Assembly: GCA_963921195.1 (NCBI GenBank)
Contig: OY992536.1
Span: 282,677,530 to 282,741,529 of the forward strand
Direction: 5' to 3'
DNA length: 64,000 bases
DNA from: Pegoplata infirma
Taxonomy: Eukaryota; Arthropoda; Insecta; Diptera; Anthomyiidae
The notes under the pieces: model-generated
The model's database searches: none
The model's input: only the letters and a program-made list of their open reading frames with translations
Told to the model about the DNA's origin: nothing
Shown here: positions 55,447-64,000 of the stretch, piece by piece
Layout: every line of letters starts with the position of its first letter
How positions within the stretch are numbered: the first letter of the stretch is position 1
Position numbers and translations under genes: made by a program

Positions 55447-56188
55447 TATAGGAAAAATGGTTACAGTATTTCAGACTGAAATATTTGCTATTTTGGACGT
55501 AGCGACCTGGATAATTAGGAACAGATGGAGTAATAGGAGAATCAGTATTTGCAGTGACAGCCAGGCTGCGCTCCTTGCACTTGAATCTCCAGTCACTTCA
55601 TCCAAAATTGTCCAGGAATGTAGACGCAGACTCAATGAGGTCTCATGTGGTAATAGCGTCAGTCTTCTGTGGGTTCCGGGTCATAAGGAAATACGGGGAA
55701 ACGAGATTTCCGACTCTTTGGCAAATCTTGGCTCTGATACAATTCCTTACAATCCGGAACCTCAAATTGGTATTGGCTTGACATGGCTGATGCGTTCGAT
55801 CAACTCTCATAAGAAAGAAACTTTCATGGAAAGATGGTCAAATGAGTTGGCATGCAAGAATACCAAATGTTTTGTGATTAAGCCAGACAAGAAAGTGGCT
55901 AACTATCTACTCAGCCTCAGTAGAATAGACTGTCGCAGACTTACTGGCTTAATTACGGGACACAATGCCTGTGCTCGTCATATGACGAGATTAGGTGTCT
56001 TATCAGACCCATTATGCGTGGCTTGTCTTGAGGATGATGACACAACTGAACATTACGTCTGTTGTTGTCCAGCGTTCTCAAGGACTAGACTGCGGATATT
56101 GGGTTCTGATATTCTGTCTATGGACACGGTCCATGGACTTCCCTTGTCTGATTTTCTCAAGTTTGTGAAAGCAACTAAGAAATTCTGA
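55447..56188 (+). pseudogene. I/LOA-type LINE: RNase H and C-terminal zinc-knuckle-like region
   Basis: This is the continuation of the same LINE, open for 243 codons from 55457. RNase H catalytic residues are visible: Glu in FQTEIFAI, Asp in CSDSQAAL, and Asp in GNEISDSLAN. The first Asp lies at 54130, before the insertion. Downstream are CRRLTGLITGHNACARHM and a Cys/His cluster DPLCVACLEDDDTTEHYVCC, typical of the C-terminus of these elements. This part looks recently intact; the element as a whole is dead because of stops in the RT and the 5' truncation. Confidence 0.88.
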
Positions 56189-56370
56189 ACAAGCACTTTT
56201 CTTTCTTTTTCTTCTCAACCTTTTATCACCCTTACTTAATATTTCTTTTCAGGGTACGGTACAATGGACTATTTTAAGTCTGGACTTGCCTAGAAAATTT
56301 ACTTATTTTTGGGCTTGTACAACCCACCCTCAACTCAACAACTCAACTCTCAACTCGATACGGGAAAAAG
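56189..56370 (+). repeat. LINE 3' untranslated region with (CAACT)n tail
   Basis: After the stop codon come GGTACAATGGACTATTTTAA and a (ACTCAACAACTCAACTCT) low-copy tail at about 56330-56362. A simple-sequence tail instead of poly(A) is common in I/LOA-type LINEs. Confidence 0.6.
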
Positions 56371-56574
56371 TAAAATATATTTATGATCCACTATCGGTCT
56401 TAATACAATCTGTCTCCTATTCTATCTGTTTACATTGGACGAAAATTTGTGTAGCATTTCATTATATTGATGAATCTTTTCAGATTTAATCGGTTTTGTT
56501 ACAAAAAAATGTTTTGCAATATAAACCGATTAAATCTGAAGAAATTACATCCAAAAACAAGTAGAAGATATGAA

Positions 56575-56830
56575 TACGATCCACAATGCTCTTTTTAAGT
56601 GATAGTAAATTTTCTAACGTCAGAAATATTTTATTTTGTGTAAAAAGGGTTAAAGTAATTTTTGAAAAGTAATTTTTAGCGTGTTTTCAACAGACAGACA
56701 GATAGACAGACGGACAGACGAACGGACGGAACACGATAGATCCTCTTAAAATCGATCGAGGATCATTCTAGGTGTTACAAACGGAATAACACACTTATAT
56801 AGACCCTCTATCACTATATAATAATATTTT
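56575..56830 (-). repeat. Dispersed fly repeat fragment with CAGACAGA tract
   Basis: TTTTCAACAGACAGACAGAT, GACAGACGGACAGACGAACG, then AATCGATCGAGGATCATTCT and GTGTTACAAACGGAATAACA. It is the inverted counterpart of the TCCGTCCGTTCGTCTGTCTG block at 13640. The left part (GTTAGAAAATTTAATATCAC-like, inverted) matches 34965-34985. Confidence 0.6.
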
Positions 56831-57655
56831 TTTCCTGATCTGATGGAAGGGTGCCAAGGGTTAAAATAATCGGATTTGGTTCGAATCAATTTTAAATTAA
56901 TGTTTTTCCCAAGCTCTATAAAAAGGAAAAGAAAATTAAATTAAATTTAAGATTTTGATTTGAATGATTAAGAAAAAAATTTCTTAAATCATCAGATTTT
57001 TAGAGGTATTTTTATTTTCAAGATAAAAATTACGAAACTTAAAATTTTTAAATCAACGGATTTTACAGTATTTTGTTATTTTCAAGAAAACAACGCTCCA
57101 ATGATCGTGACCTCGGATCGCGCATTTTAATTAATCATAAAAAGGATTTCTAGAATTGTTAACGAAGTGTTTATATTTCAAGATTTCACTAAAGTACAAA
57201 TGCATTTAGTTAACCATTCCACTATTCAGAAAATGTTACATTTTCAGTCTACTCATTTTTATATAGAATAAGAAACATTCAAACTTAAAAGCAGCAGATG
57301 TTCAATGTTCAATACTTGTAAATATTTAAGTGGCCATAAGCCTTAGAACACGTATCCAAAAAATTATGTTATACTATCTGTCTGGTCTAGTGAAAAAAAA
57401 ACTTTAAAAAACTATACAAAAATTATATAGCAATACAAAAGATATGGTTATGAACAATAACTAGCAAAGTTTTTTTTGTGCTAATGGCTGTGCAATGACC
57501 AGGTCACTTTAATAGCCTTTTTCTTATTTTTTATAAGGTAGAGTAGAATTTAAGTAGCTACATGCAATTTCTAACTCATACATATAATCTTAAAAAAAAA
57601 AACAACAAGCTATATATTTAAAATATTTTTTATTTAACAAGTAAAAAATGGTTTT
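56831..57655. other. No recognisable gene
   Basis: AT-rich with no supported element ends or reading frames. Confidence 0.4.
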
Positions 57656-57659
57656 TAGT

Positions 57660-58465
57660 TATTATACCCTACACTAGGTCATGAGTGTAAATGATTTTAT
57701 TTGGTGTGTAACACCTTGTGTACTGGTTTGAAATTTAAAGTTAAATTGGACTTGACCAAATCTATGTATACCCTCCACAATTTTTACACGCAAATTTTTT
57801 TTTTTTGCGTGTAAAAATTGTTTTGAGTGTAAAATTTTTTTTTGTATTTTTTTAGTGTAAAAATATTTTTGAGTGACAAAAATACGTTGTAAAATATTTT
57901 TGTGACTTAGCAATGTTTCTAAAACATATTTAACGGGTTCTCAACACGTGAATTTAAGGTCAAACTAATCTCAAATTCACTGTTTTGTTAATAACTTTTG
58001 AACCACTGACCACTTTGACTGAAATTCGATACGAAACAGGGCGGGGGTACGAAAAAAATATATATGCCCAGCTTCAACATCCTCAGAATTGCCTTTCGAA
58101 AGTCAGGGGGTTTTTTATCTCGAAAATTCACGAAAAAACCTTGCCGAAATTCAGTCTTTTGCTCATAACTTTTGAACCACTGGACCGATATCGCTGAATT
58201 GCAATACCAACCTGACCAGGTAAATTCCCAACATATATGCTAAACTTTAGGAGACTCCGTGAAGTCTTTCAAAAGTTAGTGTGTTTTCAACAGACAGACA
58301 GACAGAGAGACAGACGGATAGACAGAAGGACGGACGGACGGACATCGCTAGATCGTCTTTATACAAAAATCGGGAAAATTAAGTAACACCCTTATAAAAC
58401 CTAGAAAGTTTTGAAGGTATATGGAGTGGATTTTAATTCATCAAAGCCGAATGTAGCACCCGCCT
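57660..58465 (-). repeat. Dispersed fly repeat, inverted copy
   Basis: The inverted terminus at 57740-57785 (GGACTTGACCAAATCTATGT then ATACCCTCC) corresponds to the hairpin end of other copies. The 57780-57900 and 57890-58020 blocks match 34440-34700 inverted. A CAGACAGACAGACAGAGAGA tract lies at 58290-58340. The two AACTTTTGAACCACTG phrases (57988 and 58165) show an internal ~175-bp direct repetition. Confidence 0.6.
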
Positions 58466-58852
58466 GTTTTATTCAATGTATGGAATTTTGAAGTCATATT
58501 TTTTCTTCAATGTTAAAAGGCGACGAGTCTAACCATTTTGTAAGGCATGTAAAATTCGTCCAAACCAAATAGTTTCTCGTGTACGTAGAAGTGTTTGTTC
58601 CACCATACATGCAATCCTACGTTTTAACCTCATATGTGTCTTTTTCTAAGTTTGCGAAACAGTTAAAATATTTGAAGCAGAGTTACATGTTTAAATATAT
58701 TATGCAAACGCATACTAAAAAATAATAATTTTTGTATAGTATGCTTTTAGGCTTAAATGCAATAATACAAAAGTGCAGGATCACAAATGTATATTTTTCG
58801 TTGTTTCATATGTATTTAGTGTATGTATGTGCCGGACAGATATTGTTACTAT
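58466..58852. other. No recognisable feature
   Basis: AT-rich, with no supported gene or element end. Confidence 0.4.
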
Positions 58853-58860
58853 ATATACAT

Positions 58861-59805
58861 TAGAGTGTCCCTTATTTTGGAAATGTTGGAAATGTTGAGA
58901 CGGTACCCCCTCATTTTTTTCCTTTTGACTAAAAAATAACTCAGGAAAAATTTTACGCCCCTACGACCACGCCTTCCCTACGCGACGGCCTTAAAGAACG
59001 GGGCCTTAAAAATAATTTTTCCATACAAACCAAAAAATTTTTTTTTGATTTTTAATTTTTTTGTTATTAATTATAATATTACTTGATTAGCTTATTCACG
59101 ACAAAAAATTTGATTTTGATGGGATAAGGCTTTCAGTTCTAAAAAATTTTTCGAAAAAAAAAATTTAGAGCTTTTGGGGTCCTACAGTAAAAATTTTTTA
59201 AAAAATATTTTTTTTTAGTTTTGACAAGCAACCGTTTTAGTTGAATTGTTGCTTTTAATGATATATTTTCATAAAAAAATATTATTCCTATCTGTGACAT
59301 CTTTATCGTGATCTAAAAAAGGGTAAAAAATGCAATTTTGATGTTTTTCGATACACGATCAAGATGTCACAGATATGAATAATATTTTTTTATGAATATA
59401 TACCATTAAAAGCAACATTACAACTAAAACCGTTGCTTGTCAAAACTAAAAAAAAAATTTTTTTTAAAAATTTTTACTGTAGGACCCCAAAAGCTCTAAA
59501 TTTTTTTTTTCGAAAAATTTTTTAGAACTGAAAGCCTCATCCCACCAAAATCAAATTTTTTGTCGTGAATAAGCTAATCAAGTAATATTATAATTAATAA
59601 CAAAAAAATTAAAAATCAAAAAAAAAATTTTTGGTTTGTATGGAAAAATTATTTTTAAGGCCCCGTTCTTTAAGGCCCCGTCGCGTAGGGAAGGCGTGGT
59701 CGTAGGGGCGTAAAATTTTTCCTGAGTTATTTTTTAGTCAAAAGGAAAAAAATGAGGGGGTACCGTCTCAACATTTCCAACATTTCCAAAATAAGGGACA
59801 CTCTA
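58861..59805. mobile_element. hAT-type hairpin element, 945 bp, perfect 8-bp TSD
   Basis: The duplication ATATACAT is perfect (58853-58860 and 59806-59813). The ends TAGAGTGTCCCTTATTTTGG are perfectly inverted, and pairing continues at very high identity through GGAAGGCGTGGTCGTAGGGG to a centre near 59335. That gives arms of about 470 bp. Unlike the motif-array MITEs, the arms are complex sequence (for example AAAATAACTCAGGAAAAATT). Non-coding, and probably young given the arm identity. Confidence 0.92.
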
Positions 59806-59813
59806 ATATACAT

Positions 59814-60206
59814 ATAGTGTAATATACACAGGTTTTTGGTTTCGGACACGTAAGTGTTTTGAATACCATTTAAGAATTTTTATGTTTTATTCAGGGTGTT
59901 ACTAGAAATAAATTTATTATATTAAGTATTTCTTTGAAAAATGCTCGTTTGTAATGGCATTTCTTTGAATTATATTCCAAAGGGTTGTAAAACTCCAAAA
60001 AAAATATGCTTAATAATGATTATTTATGAGTTATAAGATTTATTTGAGTTTTTTGTTGTTAAGCCATTTGAAACATATTTAAGATTGTAAATAAAGCATA
60101 TCAAAAATTGAAAAATAAAATGTATTTTAAAATGTCCGTTAAATACTATTACCAATATGGTATGTGTAGCTGCAAAATATTTCCTACATTTTGTAGAACG
60201 TTGCCT
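59814..60206. other. No recognisable feature
   Basis: AT-rich and gene-free. Confidence 0.4.
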
Positions 60207-60300
60207 TTTTATACCCTACAACAGTATGGGGGTATACTCGCTTTGTCATTCCGTGTGTAAAGCATAGAAATATCGGTGACCCCACAAAGTATATATAATA
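60207..60300 (+). repeat. Start of a dispersed fly repeat
   Basis: TTTATACCCTACAACAGTAT, GGGGGTATACTCGCTTTGTC and ATTCCGTGTGTAAAGCATAG match the start of the copy at 30218. It stops near 60300, where LINE sequence begins. Confidence 0.6.
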
Positions 60301-60349
60301 TTGATCATGATCGACTCTAAGATATTCAATGAATGTCCGTTCTCTGTAT

Positions 60350-60615
60350 TTCCTAACTTCGTCTTCTTCGACCGGATGTTTTAGCCATTTGTGAGACCCA
60401 GGTATGTGGGAATGCTCAGCCACAGGATCTCCATATATCTTGTTATCACCTGCTTTCACTCTTCGTTTTTCATAGAAGCATTGCAATATACATTAACAAT
60501 GATGTCGCATACCAGGGCCAGCAACAATTTTATATTAACGATGCTGAATTTAACTGTCTCTGGGTTAAATTCAGAATCAGTGCGCACATATTGCATTTGA
60601 GTTGTTTATAGGAGC
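60350..60615 (+). pseudogene. LINE endonuclease-domain fragment
   Basis: In one plus-strand frame RPDVLAICETQVCGN, then SIAIYINNDVAYQG and FNCLWVKFRISAHILHLSC match the order of the apurinic-type endonuclease of CR1/Jockey-group LINEs (the ET, AIYV..D and W.K motifs). Key catalytic residues beyond these are lost. It probably belongs to the same copy as the RT pieces at 62040-62935, which carry the family of the minus-strand LINE at 20241. Confidence 0.7.
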
Positions 60616-61190
60616 CAGAGTGCGGAAAAAGCGGATTAACGCGTTAACCCATTTTCAACCGCACTTAAACTGCTGGATTAAAATCAATGAAACTTGGTAC
60701 AAATGTTCTAAACGGTAAAAAAAAATCTGTTTTTTGATATTTTTGTTTTATCTCTTCAGGTTTGGCCAGGAGCGGTTGGTCAATTTTTCGCCCTCGAGCT
60801 GACTATTCCATACAAAAAAGCAAAATCGCCTAATTTTATTATGCACAAATTTTAAACATATGTATTATATTTTTTTTAATAAAATTTTTAGTTCAAGTTA
60901 ATGTTTTAACAAATATTTTTTTTAAATTTTTTTAACTTTATTTGTCAAACGTATTTTGTTTTTTTATTTTTTTTTTGAAAACCACTTTGCGCAACTGTAG
61001 AAAAAAATATGTAAAAATAATAACTGACCCAAACCAAATTAATGTAAGTTAGTTAAAAATAACATATTTTCTATTTATAGCTAAGCAAAATAAATTTTTC
61101 TCTGACCTACAAACAATTTTAAAGGCACTGGTCGATTTTTCGACCACTGGTCGAATATGGGTTAATGGCTTCAACGCTCTTTCCGACTTC
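60616..61190. mobile_element. Possible TIR insertion in the LINE
   Basis: CAGAGTGCGGAAAAAGCG with TTAACCCATTTTCAACC at the left resembles the inverted right side (GTCGGAAAGAGCG, TTAACCCATATTCGACC). The LINE endonuclease similarity stops at its left edge. No duplication is clear and the right boundary is loose. Confidence 0.35.
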
Positions 61191-61440
61191 ATAACACGAA
61201 TCCTTGGGGGTTGTCCCAACAGGAACGGCCGTTCAACACACATAGTGTGTTGAAGGGCAGTTTCAGAATATACTCTTTATCTCACTTCGCACCCTAATAA
61301 GTACAAAGTTGAATATTGATACTCTAGGTGAATTTCGCGGCTCTTCGAATAGAGCAACGAAACTCTCAGTACTTATTTACAAAACGCTCGTTGGTCAACG
61401 AGTTTTTTTTAGGTAATTTAATTGGAAATTATGTTTCCAG
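61191..61440 (+). other. Probable LINE linker, unrecognised
   Basis: It lies between the endonuclease and RT fragments of one LINE copy. No clear frame is recognised. Confidence 0.3.
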
Positions 61441-62035
61441 AACGATTATGTCGATGCTGCAGCAAAAGTTATTGAAAATGTGATAGAGGTTGTAATGAAG
61501 TCTAGTGTCCGACCGAACAGTTCGGCCAAAAAATGGTATTGACCAAAAATTAATATTTGCAAGCATTTTTAACAGCATTTTCAGATGGCCGTTTGTTTGT
61601 TTAGGCGATAGAAGACTATTCTAACTTTCAAATTTAATGGCGAGGACGAAGTTAAACACCAATTTAGATATTCGGTAACCGAACGTTCGGCCGAATTGAA
61701 AAAAGTTCGGTTACCGAACTTCGAAATTGTGGTTTAATTCGTACTCGTTCTTAAATTTTACAATCAGAATCGACTTCCATCGCCTCAACCATTCTACCCC
61801 ATTAAAAAAAGTTGTTAAAAGTACTCCCAAATACCAATTTTTTATTAAATGACGTTTATTGGCCGAACTGTTCGGTCGGACACTAATGAAGTCTTTTTCC
61901 ATCAAAGCATTTTCCGGTTAAATCAAGACAAAAGTGATGGTTTAACTAGACGTGCAGTCATCTCCAGAGAAGGAGCGTTTAATAATTGGCGTTTGAACAA
62001 AAACTCCACTACTGATCTTCAATATTTTGGCTGAT
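61441..62035 (+). pseudogene. LINE linker region split by a MITE
   Basis: Excluding 61503-61885 and one ATGAAGTC, the frame reads DYVDAAAKVIENVIEVVMKS, then FFHQSIFRLNQDK and AVISREGAFNNWRLNKNSTT. 'R..AF..WR.NK' is typical of the segment between endonuclease and RT in such LINEs. A stop (QYFG*) follows at 62034. Confidence 0.6.
61503..61885. mobile_element. hAT-type MITE with TTCGG/CCGAAC arrays (perfect 8-bp TSD)
   Basis: The duplication ATGAAGTC is perfect (61495-61502 and 61886-61893). The ends TAGTGTCCGACCGAACAGTT are perfectly inverted. An inner block 61660-61720 has GGTTACCGAAC/GTTCGGTAACC palindromes. It is 383 bp and non-coding. Confidence 0.92.
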
Positions 62036-62039
62036 TTAC

Positions 62040-62935
62040 TTGCAAGGAACTCCATCTGAAAGGATGCAACCAACCACTGCCCGAACTTGAAGTGCCAATA
62101 AAAGGGTTCTTGGAAATCTCAACGCAAACAAGACTTCGAGGCCGGATGACATACCATCATTGGTCCTGAAGCAGTGTTCTTCAACGCTTTCGCGTACATT
62201 GGCGTACCTTTATATACCGCGCGGGTATATTTCCCGCAAGCTGGAAGGTGACTAATGTTCACCCAATCCCCAAAAATGATGCGCTAATAACCCGGAAAAT
62301 TACAGCCCAATTGCAATTAGCTCTGCGCTCTCGAAGATGATGGAAAGCATGGTTATTTACCGTATTGTAAATTATTTAGAGTCTCACTAACTTCGGCTCA
62401 TCGAGTCCGTCCATTTACCGTTTTGGTAAGAGTATGGTGGTTGCTCTTGATAATTTCGAAACGTTTGACCGTGTGTGGCACAGCTCATTCGGGGCTAAGC
62501 TTAATATGATTTGGTGTCGGTAATGACTTCTTCCGATTTATTTCGACTTTCTCAGAGATCTTTTAAACGTGTTGTTATAGATGGGATCTCATCTAATAAA
62601 TTTCCGTTAAACGCAGGGGTGCCGCAAGATTCTGTTGTTTCCCCCATTATTTTCTTTATATTTTTTAATGAACTTTTGAGTCAAACTTTCAATCCTATCT
62701 ATTCTTTTGCAGATGACAGCAACATTTGTCGTTCATTTACTTTCGATCATAGGCCAAGCCTTGTTTCGATTTTAGTGTTTCAAACTCTATTGATTCATTG
62801 GAGCATCGTCCAGGTTGTATGACTCTGTTTTATCGATATTATAACGGAAAATCCGTTTGTGATCGATTGGCCATAGGACCGCCCAACACATTACAGAGAA
62901 AATTCATTCTTTAGTCGAACTATACGTATATCGGT
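62040..62935 (+). pseudogene. LINE reverse transcriptase relic (same family as 20241-21567)
   Basis: Pieces in several frames match the minus-strand copy. AGIFPASWKVTNVHPIPKND matches AGVFPSCWKVANVQPIPKKG, with NAGVPQDSVVSPIIF (Gly replaced by Asp in the PQG motif) and IYSFADDSN as further matches. Just after DHRPSLV the sequence jumps to SIDSLEHR...CMTLFYRYY, so about 150 codons are deleted relative to the other copy. Motif A region TFDRVWHSS is present here and absent from the other copy. Confidence 0.8.
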
Positions 62936-63057
62936 CTGTTAAAAAAATCTGGAGTCCTCAAATTTGACTCAAACATGTCTTATGGATTTCAGCAGGTGAA
63001 GTTCGTAAATGGGCAAAATCGGCCTAGGGGGGAAATATGCCTGCGAATTTTGTACTC
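62936..63057 (+). repeat. Dispersed fly repeat, internal fragment
   Basis: GTGAAGTTCGTAAATGGGCA followed by AAATCGGCCTAGGGGGGAAA parallels TTAAGTTCGAAGATGAGCAA and AAATCGGAACAGGGGG near 30395-30430. Confidence 0.45.
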
Positions 63058-63985
63058 TTGGCCAAAACATTAAATCGTGATAATGTTTTGCAGAAGATTT
63101 TAGAAAAAAGAATGTTATATTACTTTGCTATTCCATTCAAAAAAAACCAATTAAAATATCAGTCATGGACCCCATTAAAAAACCAAAAGAGCTGTACATT
63201 TCGTAAGTGAGTGCAAAAATAAGTGCAAAAAAGTGTTTTTACATTTTGGAGAGTATAAAAGATTCGGCACCAAAGAATATACCACTCTCACTTGTTTTAT
63301 GTACATTTGATAAGCAAATGGAAAATTTTTATGCGAAAAGCTTAGACTTGGTGAAAAAGTAGTTTTGGAAAAAAAAAAATGATTTTTTTCACGAAAAACT
63401 AAATTATGTTAAAAAAAATTTAATGAACCCTAAATTTTTGGTGAAAAAAAAGTTCACCATCATTAAGATGGTGAAAAAAAAAAATAAAAAAAAAAAAAAG
63501 TTGATGAAAAAAAAAAATTTTGATGAAAAAAAAATTTTTGATGGAAAAAAAAAAATTTATGAAAAAAAAAATTAATGAAATAAAAAAAATTTATGAAAAA
63601 AAAAATTTGATGAAAAAAAAAATTTGATGAAATAAAAATTGATGAAAAAAAAATTTGATAAAAAAAAAATTGATAAAAAAAAATTGATAAAAAAAATTAT
63701 GAAAAAAAAGTCTGATGAAAAAAAAAAAATTTATGAAAAAAGAAATTTGATGAAAAAAAAGTTTGATGAAAAAAAATAAATTTGATGAAAAAAAAAAATT
63801 ATGAAAAAAAAAATTTGATGAAAAAAAATTTTTGTTGTTGAAAAATAATTACATTACTTTTTATTCACCAGCTGGTGAAAAACGGTTTTATTCACCACGA
63901 GGTGAATTATTATCCAAGTTACAAATCCAAGTTATTCAAATTTTTGGTTTTAAAAAAATGAAATAGTAATTCTTGTTTTCTTTTT
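63058..63985 (+). repeat. Dispersed repeat with (TGATGAAAAAAA)n core, copy 2
   Basis: It starts TTGGCCAAAACATTAAATCG with AATGTTTTGCA and is interrupted by a fly-repeat terminus at 63240-63298. A long (TGATGAAAAAAAAATT)n microsatellite follows at 63440-63845. It ends with the perfect palindrome TTCACCAGCTGGTGAA and TTCACCACGAGGTGAATTAT. The layout matches 45905-46515. Confidence 0.6.
63240..63298 (+). repeat. Fly-repeat terminus (decayed hairpin)
   Basis: GAGAGTATAAAAGATTCGGC, then ACCAAAGAATATACCACTCT and CACTTGTTT. The hairpin right arm is damaged (CAAAGAAT in place of GCCGAAT). Confidence 0.6.
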
Positions 63986-64000
63986 CTTTAATTGTTAGCT

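Noticed and set aside
60184..60486. 100-codon minus-strand open frame
   Set aside because: It is antisense to a plus-strand LINE endonuclease fragment whose motifs are recognisable.
61049..61243. 64-codon minus-strand frame as a gene
   Set aside because: It overlaps the loosely inverted-repeat segment in the LINE; no similarity is recognised.

Overview
The window is AT-rich, repeat-dense eukaryotic DNA. It most likely comes from an intron or intergenic region of a higher (calyptrate) fly. The clearest signs are dispersed elements opening near 'ATACCCTCCAACCACAGTA', carrying (CAGA)n/(GGAC)n-like stretches, and closing in a GAGGGTATAAAAGATTCGG...CCGAAT hairpin followed by ACTCTTACTTGTT. I know this type of dispersed repeat from fly genomes, but the species assignment is inference. 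I find no intact host gene, rRNA gene, functional tRNA gene or CRISPR array. All recognisable coding sequence is transposon-derived and broken.

1-20 kb: a decayed Tc1/mariner transposase (1-740) is followed by two copies of a TIR element (2496-3287 and 5004-5761), each holding a tRNA-like A-box/B-box segment. Next is a ~3.2-kb satellite (5785-9005) with a 35-bp monomer made almost entirely of two adjacent palindromes. Quiet sequence follows. Then come a palindrome (11249-11664), a fly repeat split by a CCCGAGTAAAAA-type element (12136-13556), a hairpin (14098-14337), an ACATATG-rich TIR element (14340-15655) and a large TIR element (15721-18010). The last contains a second element (16228-17137) with two head-to-head tRNA-like segments.

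20-28 kb: a minus-strand LINE with its poly(A) tail (poly-T at 20241-20268) was split by a 5.15-kb hAT-type element (21576-26726, 8-bp TSD). That element is itself filled with other TIR and foldback elements, including a 1.96-kb hairpin. The LINE was split again by a GGTTAACC-rich MITE (26934-27735).

28-52 kb: this part holds full and partial fly repeats, many 8-bp-TSD hAT-type MITEs (31178, 33774, 39133, 46525, 48237), several long inverted repeats (32.2-33.5, 37.5-41.4 and 49.4-50.4 kb), a tandem trimer (38635-39057), a TIR element (41755-42494) and a probable tRNA-derived SINE (50867-51168).

52-64 kb: a second LINE type (I/LOA-like, RT plus RNase H, 52990-56370) is interrupted by one TA-flanked TIR element. 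A hAT-type hairpin (58861-59805) follows. Then comes another decayed copy of the first LINE family (60350-62935), carrying a MITE with a perfect 8-bp TSD (61503-61885). The window ends in a (TGATGAAAA)n-rich repeat.

Three themes deserve follow-up: (i) the double-palindrome satellite with dispersed, orientation-switching relatives; (ii) repeated association of tRNA-like Pol III promoter boxes with TIR elements; (iii) hAT-type MITEs from unrelated families whose arms are arrays of short iterated, often palindromic, motifs.
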